Positions 1 through 6,653 of a DNA stretch of 9,769 nt are shown in pieces (the stretch's first letter is position 1; each line of letters opens with the position of its first letter). The DNA is from Bacteroidales bacterium (lineage in GTDB: Bacteria; Bacteroidota; Bacteroidia; Bacteroidales; UBA3824). The translations under genes were made by a program, and so were the position numbers. The DNA is taken from NCBI GenBank assembly GCA_017645985.1, contig JAGCNK010000012.1, positions 1-9,769 on the forward strand. Direction: 5' to 3'. Under the pieces are notes generated by a model. The model had not been told where the DNA came from. It made no database searches and saw nothing but the letters and a program-made list of their open reading frames with translations.

Positions 1-2
1 GC

Positions 3-1703
3 CGCAACATCAACGCCGTGGCGGTATATTCGGGACTTACATTCCTTGAAATTCAGGCAGCGTTTGACTCTTGCACCTTTGGCGGCACCAAGTTTCTATA
101 CCTTTCGCCCGAACGCCTTGGTACAGATCTTTTTCTAGAACGGCTCAAAACCCTGAAAGTGAGTATGCTGGCTATCGACGAGGCGCATTGTATATCGCAG
201 TGGGGATACGACTTTCGTCCCAGCTACTTGAAAATTGCCGAGATACGTCAGCATCTGCCGGGCGTGCCTGTGCTTGCCCTCACCGCCACCGCCACGCCGA
301 AGGTCGCCGACGACATTCAAGACAAGCTGCTGTTTAAGGAGAAGAACCTTTTTAAGAAAAGTTTCGCACGTTCTAACCTTATATATATAGTGCGCAAGGT
401 GGAAGACAAGGAAAACTACCTGATGCGCATTGTCAACAACCAGCCAGGCACGGGCGTGGTGTATGTCAGAAACCGCAAAAAGACCCGCGAGACTGCCGAG
501 TTTCTGCAAAAGAAAGGCGTATCCGCCGACTATTTTCACGCCGGACTCACTCAGGCATACAAAGACTACCGTCAGCAGCAGTGGAAAGACGGCAAAACAC
601 GCATAATATGTTCCACCAACGCCTTTGGAATGGGAATCGACAAGCCAGACGTTAGGTTTGTGGCGCATTTGGATGTTCCCGACAGTCTCGAGGCATATTT
701 CCAGGAGGCGGGTAGGGGAGGCCGCGACGAAAAACGTGCATACGCAGTGATGCTTTACAACGACGGCGACATTGCCAACCTCAGGCGAAACCTCACAAAC
801 TCCTTTCCGTCAAAGGAATACATCAAACAAGTGTACAACGCTCTGGGCAACTATTACCAGATACCCATCGGCGCATCCAAAGGACGCACCTACGAGTTTA
901 AAATCGGACATTTCGTTGAGCAGTACAACCTGAATATCATACAGTGTATGAGCGCGTTGAAGATACTCCAGCGCAACGGATACATCGAAACCACCGACGA
1001 GGTATTTGTGGAATCGCGCATTATGTTTACCATCAGCCGCGAGGATCTGTACAAATATCAGGTGGCAAACCGTCAGACCGACGCCTTCATCAAGCTCTTG
1101 CTGCGCAGCTACACGGGCTTGTTCAGCAACTACGCCAACATCGACGAGGAGGCTCTTGCCAAATATATGCAGTGCAGCCGCGACACACTGGTGGATATTC
1201 TTAAAAAAATGTCGGCGCAAAAAATTATAAGTTACATCCCACAAAAGCGCACTCCATTTATCATATTTACCGAGGAGCGTCTCGACGACAAGAGCGTGAC
1301 CATTGCGCCCGAAACCTACGACCTGCTGAAAGAGCATTACACCGAACGCATCAACGCTGTGATAAAATATTGTCTCAACGACCAGAAATGCCGCAGCCGA
1401 CAGCTTACCGAATATTTTGGCGAAACATCGGGCAGCGACTGTGGAGAGTGCGATGTGTGCCGATCAAAACATCAGTCTGGATTAGCCTCCGATGAGTTTG
1501 ATGCTATATTTGATTATATCTTCAGCACATTAACAGCATCGCCGCAGCCCATCGACATCATCACCCAGCAGAGCCAGTACGAACCCGAGACCACATCGCA
1601 GGTATTGCGCAAGATGGTGGACGACGGCATCGTGATACAAAACGACAAAGGCGAATTTCTGGTGTCAAACGACTCCGAAAACCAAGATAATCACAAAGAT
1701 TAA
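3..1703 (+). CDS. recQ: RecQ-family ATP-dependent DNA helicase, 3' part (5' end outside window)
   Basis: 3'-5' DNA helicase of the RecQ family, acting in recombination and repair of stalled forks. The frame is open from base 3, so the N-terminus, including Walker A, lies outside the window. Numbering from the GTG at 18 (an internal codon, not the true start): motif II IDEAH at 53-57 followed by the RecQ aromatic-rich loop (CISQWGYDFRP), motif III LTATATP at 88-94, and motif VI QEAGRGGRD at 229-237 with the arginine finger. The zinc module has Cys458, Cys475, Cys478 and Cys481, the same C-x16-C-x2-C-x2-C spacing as E. coli RecQ. About 220 residues separate motif VI from the first zinc Cys, far more than in E. 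coli RecQ (roughly 50); the extra segment looks winged-helix-like. A short winged-helix-like tail follows the zinc site and there is no HRDC domain. Family assignment is firm; which RecQ paralogue it is remains open. Confidence 0.95.
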   Translation, partial: RNINAVAVYSGLTFLEIQAAFDSCTFGGTKFLYLSPERLGTDLFLERLKTLKVSMLAIDEAHCISQWGYDFRPSYLKIAEIRQHLPGVPVLALTATATPKVADDIQDKLLFKEKNLFKKSFARSNLIYIVRKVEDKENYLMRIVNNQPGTGVVYVRNRKKTRETAEFLQKKGVSADYFHAGLTQAYKDYRQQQWKDGKTRIICSTNAFGMGIDKPDVRFVAHLDVPDSLEAYFQEAGRGGRDEKRAYAVMLYNDGDIANLRRNLTNSFPSKEYIKQVYNALGNYYQIPIGASKGRTYEFKIGHFVEQYNLNIIQCMSALKILQRNGYIETTDEVFVESRIMFTISREDLYKYQVANRQTDAFIKLLLRSYTGLFSNYANIDEEALAKYMQCSRDTLVDILKKMSAQKIISYIPQKRTPFIIFTEERLDDKSVTIAPETYDLLKEHYTERINAVIKYCLNDQKCRSRQLTEYFGETSGSDCGECDVCRSKHQSGLASDEFDAIFDYIFSTLTASPQPIDIITQQSQYEPETTSQVLRKMVDDGIVIQNDKGEFLVSNDSENQDNHKD

Positions 1704-1737
1704 ATGAAACTTAATATTAAAATTACAGAAAAAGGTA

Positions 1738-1765
1738 TTTTATTATAAAAAAAGTTTTATCTTTG
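1738..1765 (+). promoter_or_regulatory. Predicted Bacteroidota promoter for the CBM48-protein gene
   Basis: TATCTTTG at 1758-1765 matches the Bacteroidota -7 consensus TAnnTTTG exactly. It lies about 30 nt before the ATG at 1796. The -33 element is weak: only a TTTT tract at 1738-1741, 16 nt upstream, where TTTG at about 19-21 nt would be expected. Predicted transcription start is near 1772. Confidence 0.6.
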
Positions 1766-1795
1766 CAATATTAATAATAACCAAAAACACAGAAC

Positions 1796-2182
1796 ATGGC
1801 AACAAAGAAAAAAGCAACTGAGGCCGTAGAAAAGACCGCCCCCAAAACTGCTAAGACAACCGCAAAAAAAACAGCAGCAAAAAAAGAAGAACCCAAGAAT
1901 ATTTTCGGCTCTTCTAAAGTAAAGACACTCTTTTCTATCACCCAGGAGGCCGCCAACAATGCACAGACTGTTAACCTTGCCGGCGACTTCAACAACTGGG
2001 ACAAAGAAATCACCGTGATGAAATTCAACCAGAAAACTAAGACCTTCTCGGCCGAGATAGAACTCGAAAAAGGTGTTCACCAGTTCCGTTATATCTTCGA
2101 CGGCACAATCTGGGGCAATGATCCCAAGCTCCCCACCGAAGAAAACGACCTCGGTATCAACTCGGTTATCGAAGTGAAGTAG
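1796..2182 (+). CDS. Small glycogen-binding (CBM48/AMPK-beta-like, isoamylase early-set) protein with basic tail
   Basis: 128-aa protein in two parts. Residues 1-35 are a Lys/Ala/Thr-rich, proline-spaced tail resembling histone H1-like bacterial tails. Residues about 40-128 form a CBM48/AMPK-beta-type domain: VNLAGDFNNW at 59-68, then QFRYIFDG at 96-103, a second Trp at 106, and LGINSVIEV near the end. By comparison with the AMPK beta glycogen-binding module (recalled), the two sugar-stacking Trp (W68, W106) and the late Asn (N122) are present, and the binding Lys is replaced by Arg98. This suggests binding to glycogen or another alpha-glucan, with no catalytic domain attached. There is no signal peptide, so it is probably cytoplasmic. 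It has its own promoter and a strong terminator, so it is likely monocistronic. Domain call is strong; the physiological role is not known to me. Confidence 0.88.
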   Translation: MATKKKATEAVEKTAPKTAKTTAKKTAAKKEEPKNIFGSSKVKTLFSITQEAANNAQTVNLAGDFNNWDKEITVMKFNQKTKTFSAEIELEKGVHQFRYIFDGTIWGNDPKLPTEENDLGINSVIEVK

Positions 2183-2203
2183 TTTTTTACTAAAAATCTT
2201 TAT

Positions 2204-2242
2204 AAAAAAAGCAAAATGATTGAGTCATTTTGCTTTTTTTTT
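2204..2242 (+). terminator. Intrinsic terminator after the CBM48-protein gene
   Basis: A perfect stem pairs GCAAAATGA (2211-2219) with TCATTTTGC (2225-2233) around a 5-nt loop (2220-2224). Flanking A-run and T-run extend it to about 16 bp, and a T tract runs to 2242. The strong hairpin also shows that the in-frame ATG at 2216 (inside the stem) is not the lptB start. Confidence 0.9.
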
Positions 2243-2272
2243 AGATATTTGCGCTGCAAAAAATATCTTGAC

Positions 2273-3079
2273 ATGAAGTTACAAGCAGAACACCTTATAA
2301 AGATATACGGAAAACGTACCGTTGTAAAAGACGTGTCGATCAATGTGTCGCAGGGCGAGATTGTGGGGCTTCTCGGTCCCAACGGAGCCGGCAAAACCAC
2401 ATCTTTCTATATGATTGTGGGATTAATCAAGCCAAACGGCGGACAGATTTTTCTCGACCAGACCGATATCACCAAGTTTCCGATGTACAAGCGCGCCCAG
2501 CTCGGCGTGGGATACCTGCCTCAGGAGGCGTCGGTTTTCCGCCAGATGAGCGTTGAGGACAACATCAAGTCGGTGATGGAGGTGCGCGGATTTAGCAAGG
2601 AGTATCAGAAAGAGAAACTCGAGAGCCTTATCGAAGAGTTCGGCCTCGGACACATCCGCAAGAGTCTCGGAATACAGCTTTCGGGTGGCGAACGCCGCCG
2701 TACCGAAATCGCAAGGGCTTTGGCTGTAGACCCGAAGTTCATCCTTTTGGACGAACCCTTCGCCGGTGTGGACCCCATCGCCGTTGAGGATATCCAGGGC
2801 ATTGTGGCAACCCTCAAAAACAAGAACATCGGCATCCTTATCACCGACCACAACGTGGACGAGACACTCGCCATCACCGACCGCGCATATCTGCTGTTCG
2901 ACGGCAAGATTTTGCAGGCTGGCACACCCGAAGACCTCGCCAACGACCCCGAAGTGCGCCGCGTATACCTCGGCAAAAACTTCGAGCTACGCCGTCCGGC
3001 GTACATCGCCAACCGCGAGGAGCCTGAACAAACCGACTCATCAGAAAGCAATCAAGATAACACTCAAAGCAACAATTGA
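2273..3079 (+). CDS. lptB: LPS export ABC transporter ATP-binding protein LptB
   Basis: Cytoplasmic ATPase that, with LptF/LptG, extracts lipopolysaccharide from the inner membrane and drives it along the Lpt bridge. Using ATG 2273 (268 aa): Walker A GPNGAGKTT at 35-43 (Lys41), Q-loop Gln84 in YLPQEASVF, signature LSGGERRR at 136-143, Walker B FILLDEPFAG at 156-165 (catalytic Glu161), and H-loop His193 in the LptB-typical ITDHNVDETL. The core matches LptB closely; the family is about 240 aa, and here a polar Gln/Asn/Ser-rich tail of about 25 residues is added. An upstream in-frame ATG at 2216 is rejected because it falls inside the preceding terminator stem. The exonuclease gene starts 2 nt after the stop, so the two are probably co-transcribed and translationally coupled. 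A weak -7-like box (GATATTTG, 2244-2251) precedes it. LptF/G are not in the window. Confidence 0.95.
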   Translation: MKLQAEHLIKIYGKRTVVKDVSINVSQGEIVGLLGPNGAGKTTSFYMIVGLIKPNGGQIFLDQTDITKFPMYKRAQLGVGYLPQEASVFRQMSVEDNIKSVMEVRGFSKEYQKEKLESLIEEFGLGHIRKSLGIQLSGGERRRTEIARALAVDPKFILLDEPFAGVDPIAVEDIQGIVATLKNKNIGILITDHNVDETLAITDRAYLLFDGKILQAGTPEDLANDPEVRRVYLGKNFELRRPAYIANREEPEQTDSSESNQDNTQSNN

Positions 3080-3081
3080 TT

Positions 3082-3858
3082 ATGGAACTTAACCTGAAAA
3101 AACCGATAGTATTTTTCGATCTCGAATCCACCGGCATCAATGTGTCATCAGACCGCATTGTGGAGATTTGCGTGCTAAAAGTGAACCCCGACCATACCGA
3201 GGAGACATTCACCGCCCGTGTGAATCCCACAATTCCTATGAGCAAGGAGGCCGCCGAAATCACAGGCATCACCGACGACGACCTCAAAGACTGTCCGCGC
3301 TTTGCCGAGATCGCGCCCAAGCTCAACAAGTTTATCGAAAACTGCGACCTCGCAGGATTCAATTCCAACAAGTTTGACATTCCGCTGCTTGCCGAGGAGT
3401 TTCTCCGCGCAGGCATCGACTTTGATATGAAGAAACGCCGCGCCATCGACGTGCAGGTGATCTACCACAAGCTCGAACAGCGCAACCTCGCCGCCGCCTA
3501 CAAATATTACTGCGGCAAGGAGCTCACCGACGCGCACTCCGCACTCGGCGACACCCGCGCCACTTACGAGGTGCTGAAGGCGCAGCTCGAAAAATATAAA
3601 GACCAGATTGAAAACGACGTGGAAAAACTCTCCGAGTTTTCGGTTCAGACCAACAATGTGGACTTTGCCGGACGTTTCGTTTACGACGACCAGGGCAACG
3701 AGATTGTCAACTTTGGCAAGCACAAGGGATTGAAAGTGACCGACGTGCTGAAAAGCGAGCCCAACTACTACACTTGGATGATGAACGGCGACTTTCCGCT
3801 ATACACCAAGAAGGTGCTCACAGCCATAAAACTGCGCAATGCTAGGTTTAACCGTTAA
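3082..3858 (+). CDS. DnaQ-like (DEDDh) 3'-5' exonuclease with ExoX-like C-terminal domain
   Basis: 258-aa exonuclease of the DEDDh superfamily. Exo I is FFDLEST with Asp13 and Glu15; Exo II is GFNSNKFDIPLL with Asp99; Exo III is HSALGD with His152 and Asp157. All metal-binding and catalytic residues are present, so it should be active on 3' ends. Residues about 208-250 (VNFGKHKGLKVTDVL, then YYTWMMNGDFP) match the small C-terminal module seen in ExoX-like exonucleases. It lacks polymerase or helicase domains, so it is a stand-alone exonuclease for repair or proofreading-type clean-up rather than a PolC fragment. ATG 3082 is chosen; a TTG at 3076 overlaps the lptB stop and would add only two residues. 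The 2-nt gap to lptB implies one transcript. Confidence 0.9.
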   Translation: MELNLKKPIVFFDLESTGINVSSDRIVEICVLKVNPDHTEETFTARVNPTIPMSKEAAEITGITDDDLKDCPRFAEIAPKLNKFIENCDLAGFNSNKFDIPLLAEEFLRAGIDFDMKKRRAIDVQVIYHKLEQRNLAAAYKYYCGKELTDAHSALGDTRATYEVLKAQLEKYKDQIENDVEKLSEFSVQTNNVDFAGRFVYDDQGNEIVNFGKHKGLKVTDVLKSEPNYYTWMMNGDFPLYTKKVLTAIKLRNARFNR

Positions 3859-3873
3859 TTTTTTTCAGTTTTT

Positions 3874-3902
3874 TTTGATTTATTAAAATAATTCGTATCT
3901 TG
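3874..3902 (+). promoter_or_regulatory. Predicted promoter for the DUF4870-like membrane protein gene
   Basis: TTTG at 3874-3877 is followed after 18 nt by TATCTTG (3896-3902), a near match to TAnnTTTG lacking one T. The ATG lies about 50 nt downstream (3953), leaving an AT-rich leader. No convincing terminator hairpin is visible between the exonuclease stop and this site, so read-through from lptB is possible. Confidence 0.5.
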
Positions 3903-3952
3903 CGCCGATTTATAAACATCATTAAATATACACACTCTAAACTTAACTAAAA

Positions 3953-4336
3953 ATGGCAGAAGAGAACAACACACCGGCTACAGCCGAAAAAGCTCCCAAC
4001 AAACTTATGGGCGCACTCAGTTACTTAGGCATTTTGGTTTTAGTGCCTATGATTGGCCTCAAACCAGAAGAGAAAGACGACTACGTTAAAACACACATCC
4101 GTCAGGGAGTTGGCGTTTTGGCATTAGACATCGTGGCATACCTTATCCGTTGGATTGGTGCAGCTATCATCCCCGGCGGTATCGGCAGCCTCGTTTACTG
4201 GATTGGCTCGCTTGTAATGCTTTTGGCATTCGTTCTTATGATCCTCGGTATCGTTCACGCTGTTAAACCCTGCAGCGACAAGCTTCCCATCTTTGGCGAT
4301 TTCTTCGACAAGACATTCGCTTCGGTGGCTAAGTAA
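3953..4336 (+). CDS. Small three-helix inner-membrane protein, DUF4870-like
   Basis: 127-aa protein with a short charged N-terminus (1-17) and three predicted membrane segments at about 18-36, 52-73 and 79-104. Between the first two lies a hydrophilic loop with KTHIRQG (46-52), resembling the conserved HxRQ-type motif of DUF4870/Tic20-like small membrane proteins. After the third helix comes LPIFGDF (111-117), similar to the family's usual P-[IL]-[IF]-G-[DE] ending. No cleavable signal peptide. Function is unknown; no catalytic residues are evident. It has its own promoter upstream and ends at a strong terminator, so it is probably monocistronic. Assignment to the DUF4870-like group is by recalled motif pattern, not a search. 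Confidence 0.75.
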   Translation: MAEENNTPATAEKAPNKLMGALSYLGILVLVPMIGLKPEEKDDYVKTHIRQGVGVLALDIVAYLIRWIGAAIIPGGIGSLVYWIGSLVMLLAFVLMILGIVHAVKPCSDKLPIFGDFFDKTFASVAK

Positions 4337-4357
4337 GGTAAATTAGATACCACAAGC

Positions 4358-4401
4358 AAAAAAAAAAAATTACGGCAGTCCGTCTGGGCTGCCGTTTTTT
4401 T
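4358..4401. terminator. Bidirectional intrinsic terminator between convergent genes
   Basis: ACGGCAG (4372-4378) pairs with CTGCCGT (4389-4395), extended inward by a T-G wobble and two C-G pairs to a 10-bp stem around a 4-nt loop (4382-4385). A T-run follows on the plus strand (to 4401) and an A-run (4358-4369) precedes it, which is a U-run for minus-strand transcripts. It can therefore end both the membrane-protein gene and the kinase operon. Confidence 0.92.
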
Positions 4402-4421
4402 ATCTGTTTAGTGCAAATGCC

Positions 4422-6641
4422 TTATTTGGTGAGAACACCCGCCATAGCCTCGTAAATGGTGCTGCTGTCGGGCAGATTGTCGTTCTCGGGCTGTTCGATT
4501 TTCACCACTGGAGCAGGATGGTGGGAGAGGAATTCCCTCACCTGGGCGTCCTGAGCCGAACCGTAAACCCTTGAATCCACAAGCGCGATGTCGTATGTTA
4601 CCTTGTCGTCGTTGTCGAGCACACGGTTGTGTTCCAGTGTGTACACCTTGTAGTTGATGTCGGTTTTCATAAGGATGTTGGTTATGAAAACCGATAGAAG
4701 GCGGTCTTTGGCTATCACCACGGCTTTCTTGCCCTTCCAGCGGTACTGGCGTTCGGGCGATTGCAGCGGAGCTTTTTTGTAAGGTATTGTAAACGAAATG
4801 CTTGTGCCTTCGCCAAGTTTGGATGTGGCGTATATTTTGCCGCCAAGAAGCTCGATTATGGCCTTCGACACCGGCAGACCGATGCTCGGACCGTAGCCCC
4901 TTGTGTTTACCGGCGCAATGTAGTAACGCGAGAAAATGTTTTTGAGCGATTCCTCGTCGATACCGATGCCGGTGTCCGACACCTCGAACAGTATTTCGGT
5001 GTCGTTGTTGCAGAGCGTGCAGTTGAACCTTATCTCGCCCTTGTCGGTATAGCGGCAGGCGTTGTTTATCAAGTTTTTAAGCACGTGCTCGAGTTTCTCA
5101 AAGTCGGTTTTTATAGCCTGTTTTTCGCCCTTGATGTTCATTCGGCGGATAAACTCGATATGCTTGTTGTTGTGATAGAGCGTGCGGAGCTTGTAGTACT
5201 GGCAAATCTCGTTGAACAGGTATCCGATGTCGCCGGCGGTTTCGGTAATAGACAGAGTGCCGTCGTCGATTTTTTCCATATCGGATATTGCGTTGAGCAG
5301 CAGCATTATGTCGTCGCTCTGCTGTTTTACCACCGACACAAAACGGGTCTGGTCTTCGATTTTGAGCGACCGTGCCACAGTGTCCAGATAGCTGTTGATG
5401 GTGGCGAGGGGAGTCCTGATTTCCTGGCTTACGTTGGTTATCAGCGATTTTTTGGCTTGTTCCGAATTGTTGAGCTTGTCGCGTGTGTTTTCTAGTTCGA
5501 GACTTATTGAGTCGAGTTTCTCGTTGTTGAGTTTCAGCTCGTTGTTGAGAGTCTCGTACTGCTTGTTCTGTTCGCGCAGCTGCATCTGGTTTCGTCGCAG
5601 AAGCTCGTGCTGGATATACTGCTCGTTGGTGTTGTGTATTATTCCGATGTATCCCGCAACATTGCCCATACGGTCGAAACGCTTGATACCCCGGGCCTTG
5701 CAGTGGATGTGTGCGCCGTCTTTGTGTTGCAGCACTATGTCGCGGTCAAAAATGTCCGTAGGGTCGCTGTTGTCGCTGAGGGCGTATTCCAGAAGGTCGT
5801 TTTTCGACTCTAAATCGCTGATAAACAGCTGCGGTTTCTGAGTGATTATCTCCTCCGGCGTGAAACCGATAATCTTGGTAACCGATTCGCTCACGTACAC
5901 CACGTAGCCGTTGCTGTCCATCTCCCAAAAACAGTCGTCGGTGCACAGAGCCACCTTGTTAAACTTGTCTTCGGTGTATTGCAGCTGAGCCTTGATGTCC
6001 CATCGCGAGGCGTCGGTAATCATCAGCCTGCCCAGCAGAACCGTGGCGGCGGGAAAAACTACCAGCACCGTGGGCGCGAGTGCAAGCATATTGGGAACAA
6101 GGTCTGACGGAATAATCACGGGCGTCATCAGAAACATCAGCAGATGCACAAGCACCGCCATCTTCACCAGAGTGCTGATTTTGTGCTGCGAAACCTCTTT
6201 GGGGTAGAACCTGTAGAAAAGTATTCCGCAGAGCGACGAAATCAGTATGGTGTAGAGGTCGAAAATGAGCATGCTGTCGGCGTTCCACACGTCGTTGCCG
6301 ATGTCAACGGTGTAAAACTGCACCACCGGCACAAAAAACCTGTACACGGCGTATCCGCCCACAGCAATGGCTGCGGTAACGGTGGTGCGAGTGCCTAGAA
6401 ACAGACCAGAGAGCGCAAGAAGCACAGTTTTGGCGTCGATAAAAATCTTGGCGCCGCTGTACCATCCGATATTCTCAACCATAAGCATAATGCCTGTGGC
6501 GCCTACAACAATACCTGTGGCGTATTGCATAAGCGTCTTGTAGGTTTCGCGATACTTAATCCAGTAAAAGTCGTATATCGACCTGAATATAAGCAGGATA
6601 CCTACGTTGATGATAAAATCGGTAATGTCGCCCTTGGTCAT
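4422..6641 (-). CDS. LytS-like membrane PAS sensor histidine-kinase homologue, probable pseudokinase (His to Gln), with degenerate receiver domain
   Basis: 739-aa multidomain sensor. Residues 1-206 hold about six membrane segments; the stretch around 66-103 (IDAKTVLLALSGLFLG, then AVYRFF) resembles the LytS-type 5TM sensor region. A PAS domain spans about 222-342, then a long coiled coil at 343-398. The dimerisation/H-box region reads NVSQEIRTPLATI: the phosphoacceptor position 406 is Gln (CAG on the minus strand, 5424-5426), not His. The HATPase domain keeps an N-box (LKNLINNA, 521-528) and DTGIG (556-560), but the second glycine box reads GPSIGL (584-589) instead of GxGxGL. Residues about 636-739 look like a receiver domain with an Asp at 689 but altered acidic-pocket residues. 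It cannot autophosphorylate in the usual way if this reading holds. It lies 12 nt downstream of galM on the same strand and probably shares its transcript. No response regulator is in the window. Confidence 0.9.
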   Translation of the reverse strand: MTKGDITDFIINVGILLIFRSIYDFYWIKYRETYKTLMQYATGIVVGATGIMLMVENIGWYSGAKIFIDAKTVLLALSGLFLGTRTTVTAAIAVGGYAVYRFFVPVVQFYTVDIGNDVWNADSMLIFDLYTILISSLCGILFYRFYPKEVSQHKISTLVKMAVLVHLLMFLMTPVIIPSDLVPNMLALAPTVLVVFPAATVLLGRLMITDASRWDIKAQLQYTEDKFNKVALCTDDCFWEMDSNGYVVYVSESVTKIIGFTPEEIITQKPQLFISDLESKNDLLEYALSDNSDPTDIFDRDIVLQHKDGAHIHCKARGIKRFDRMGNVAGYIGIIHNTNEQYIQHELLRRNQMQLREQNKQYETLNNELKLNNEKLDSISLELENTRDKLNNSEQAKKSLITNVSQEIRTPLATINSYLDTVARSLKIEDQTRFVSVVKQQSDDIMLLLNAISDMEKIDDGTLSITETAGDIGYLFNEICQYYKLRTLYHNNKHIEFIRRMNIKGEKQAIKTDFEKLEHVLKNLINNACRYTDKGEIRFNCTLCNNDTEILFEVSDTGIGIDEESLKNIFSRYYIAPVNTRGYGPSIGLPVSKAIIELLGGKIYATSKLGEGTSISFTIPYKKAPLQSPERQYRWKGKKAVVIAKDRLLSVFITNILMKTDINYKVYTLEHNRVLDNDDKVTYDIALVDSRVYGSAQDAQVREFLSHHPAPVVKIEQPENDNLPDSSTIYEAMAGVLTK

Positions 6642-6653
6642 AGTCGGCTATGG

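Noticed and set aside
135..1337. Two minus-strand open frames opposite recQ (135-668 and 810-1337)
   Set aside because: They lie opposite conserved RecQ helicase motifs and have no recognisable product.
1711..1720. Palindrome TTAATATTAA after recQ
   Set aside because: A 10-bp all-AT palindrome is expected by chance in such AT-rich spacers, and no U-run follows to make a terminator.
2216..2272. Upstream ATG that would extend lptB by 19 residues
   Set aside because: It lies within the stem of the preceding intrinsic terminator, and the extra residues do not resemble LptB. ATG 2273 gives a normal N-terminus.
4761..5495. Long open frame on the plus strand opposite the sensor kinase (244 codons)
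   Set aside because: It lies inside the well-supported kinase gene, shows no motif and has no promoter.
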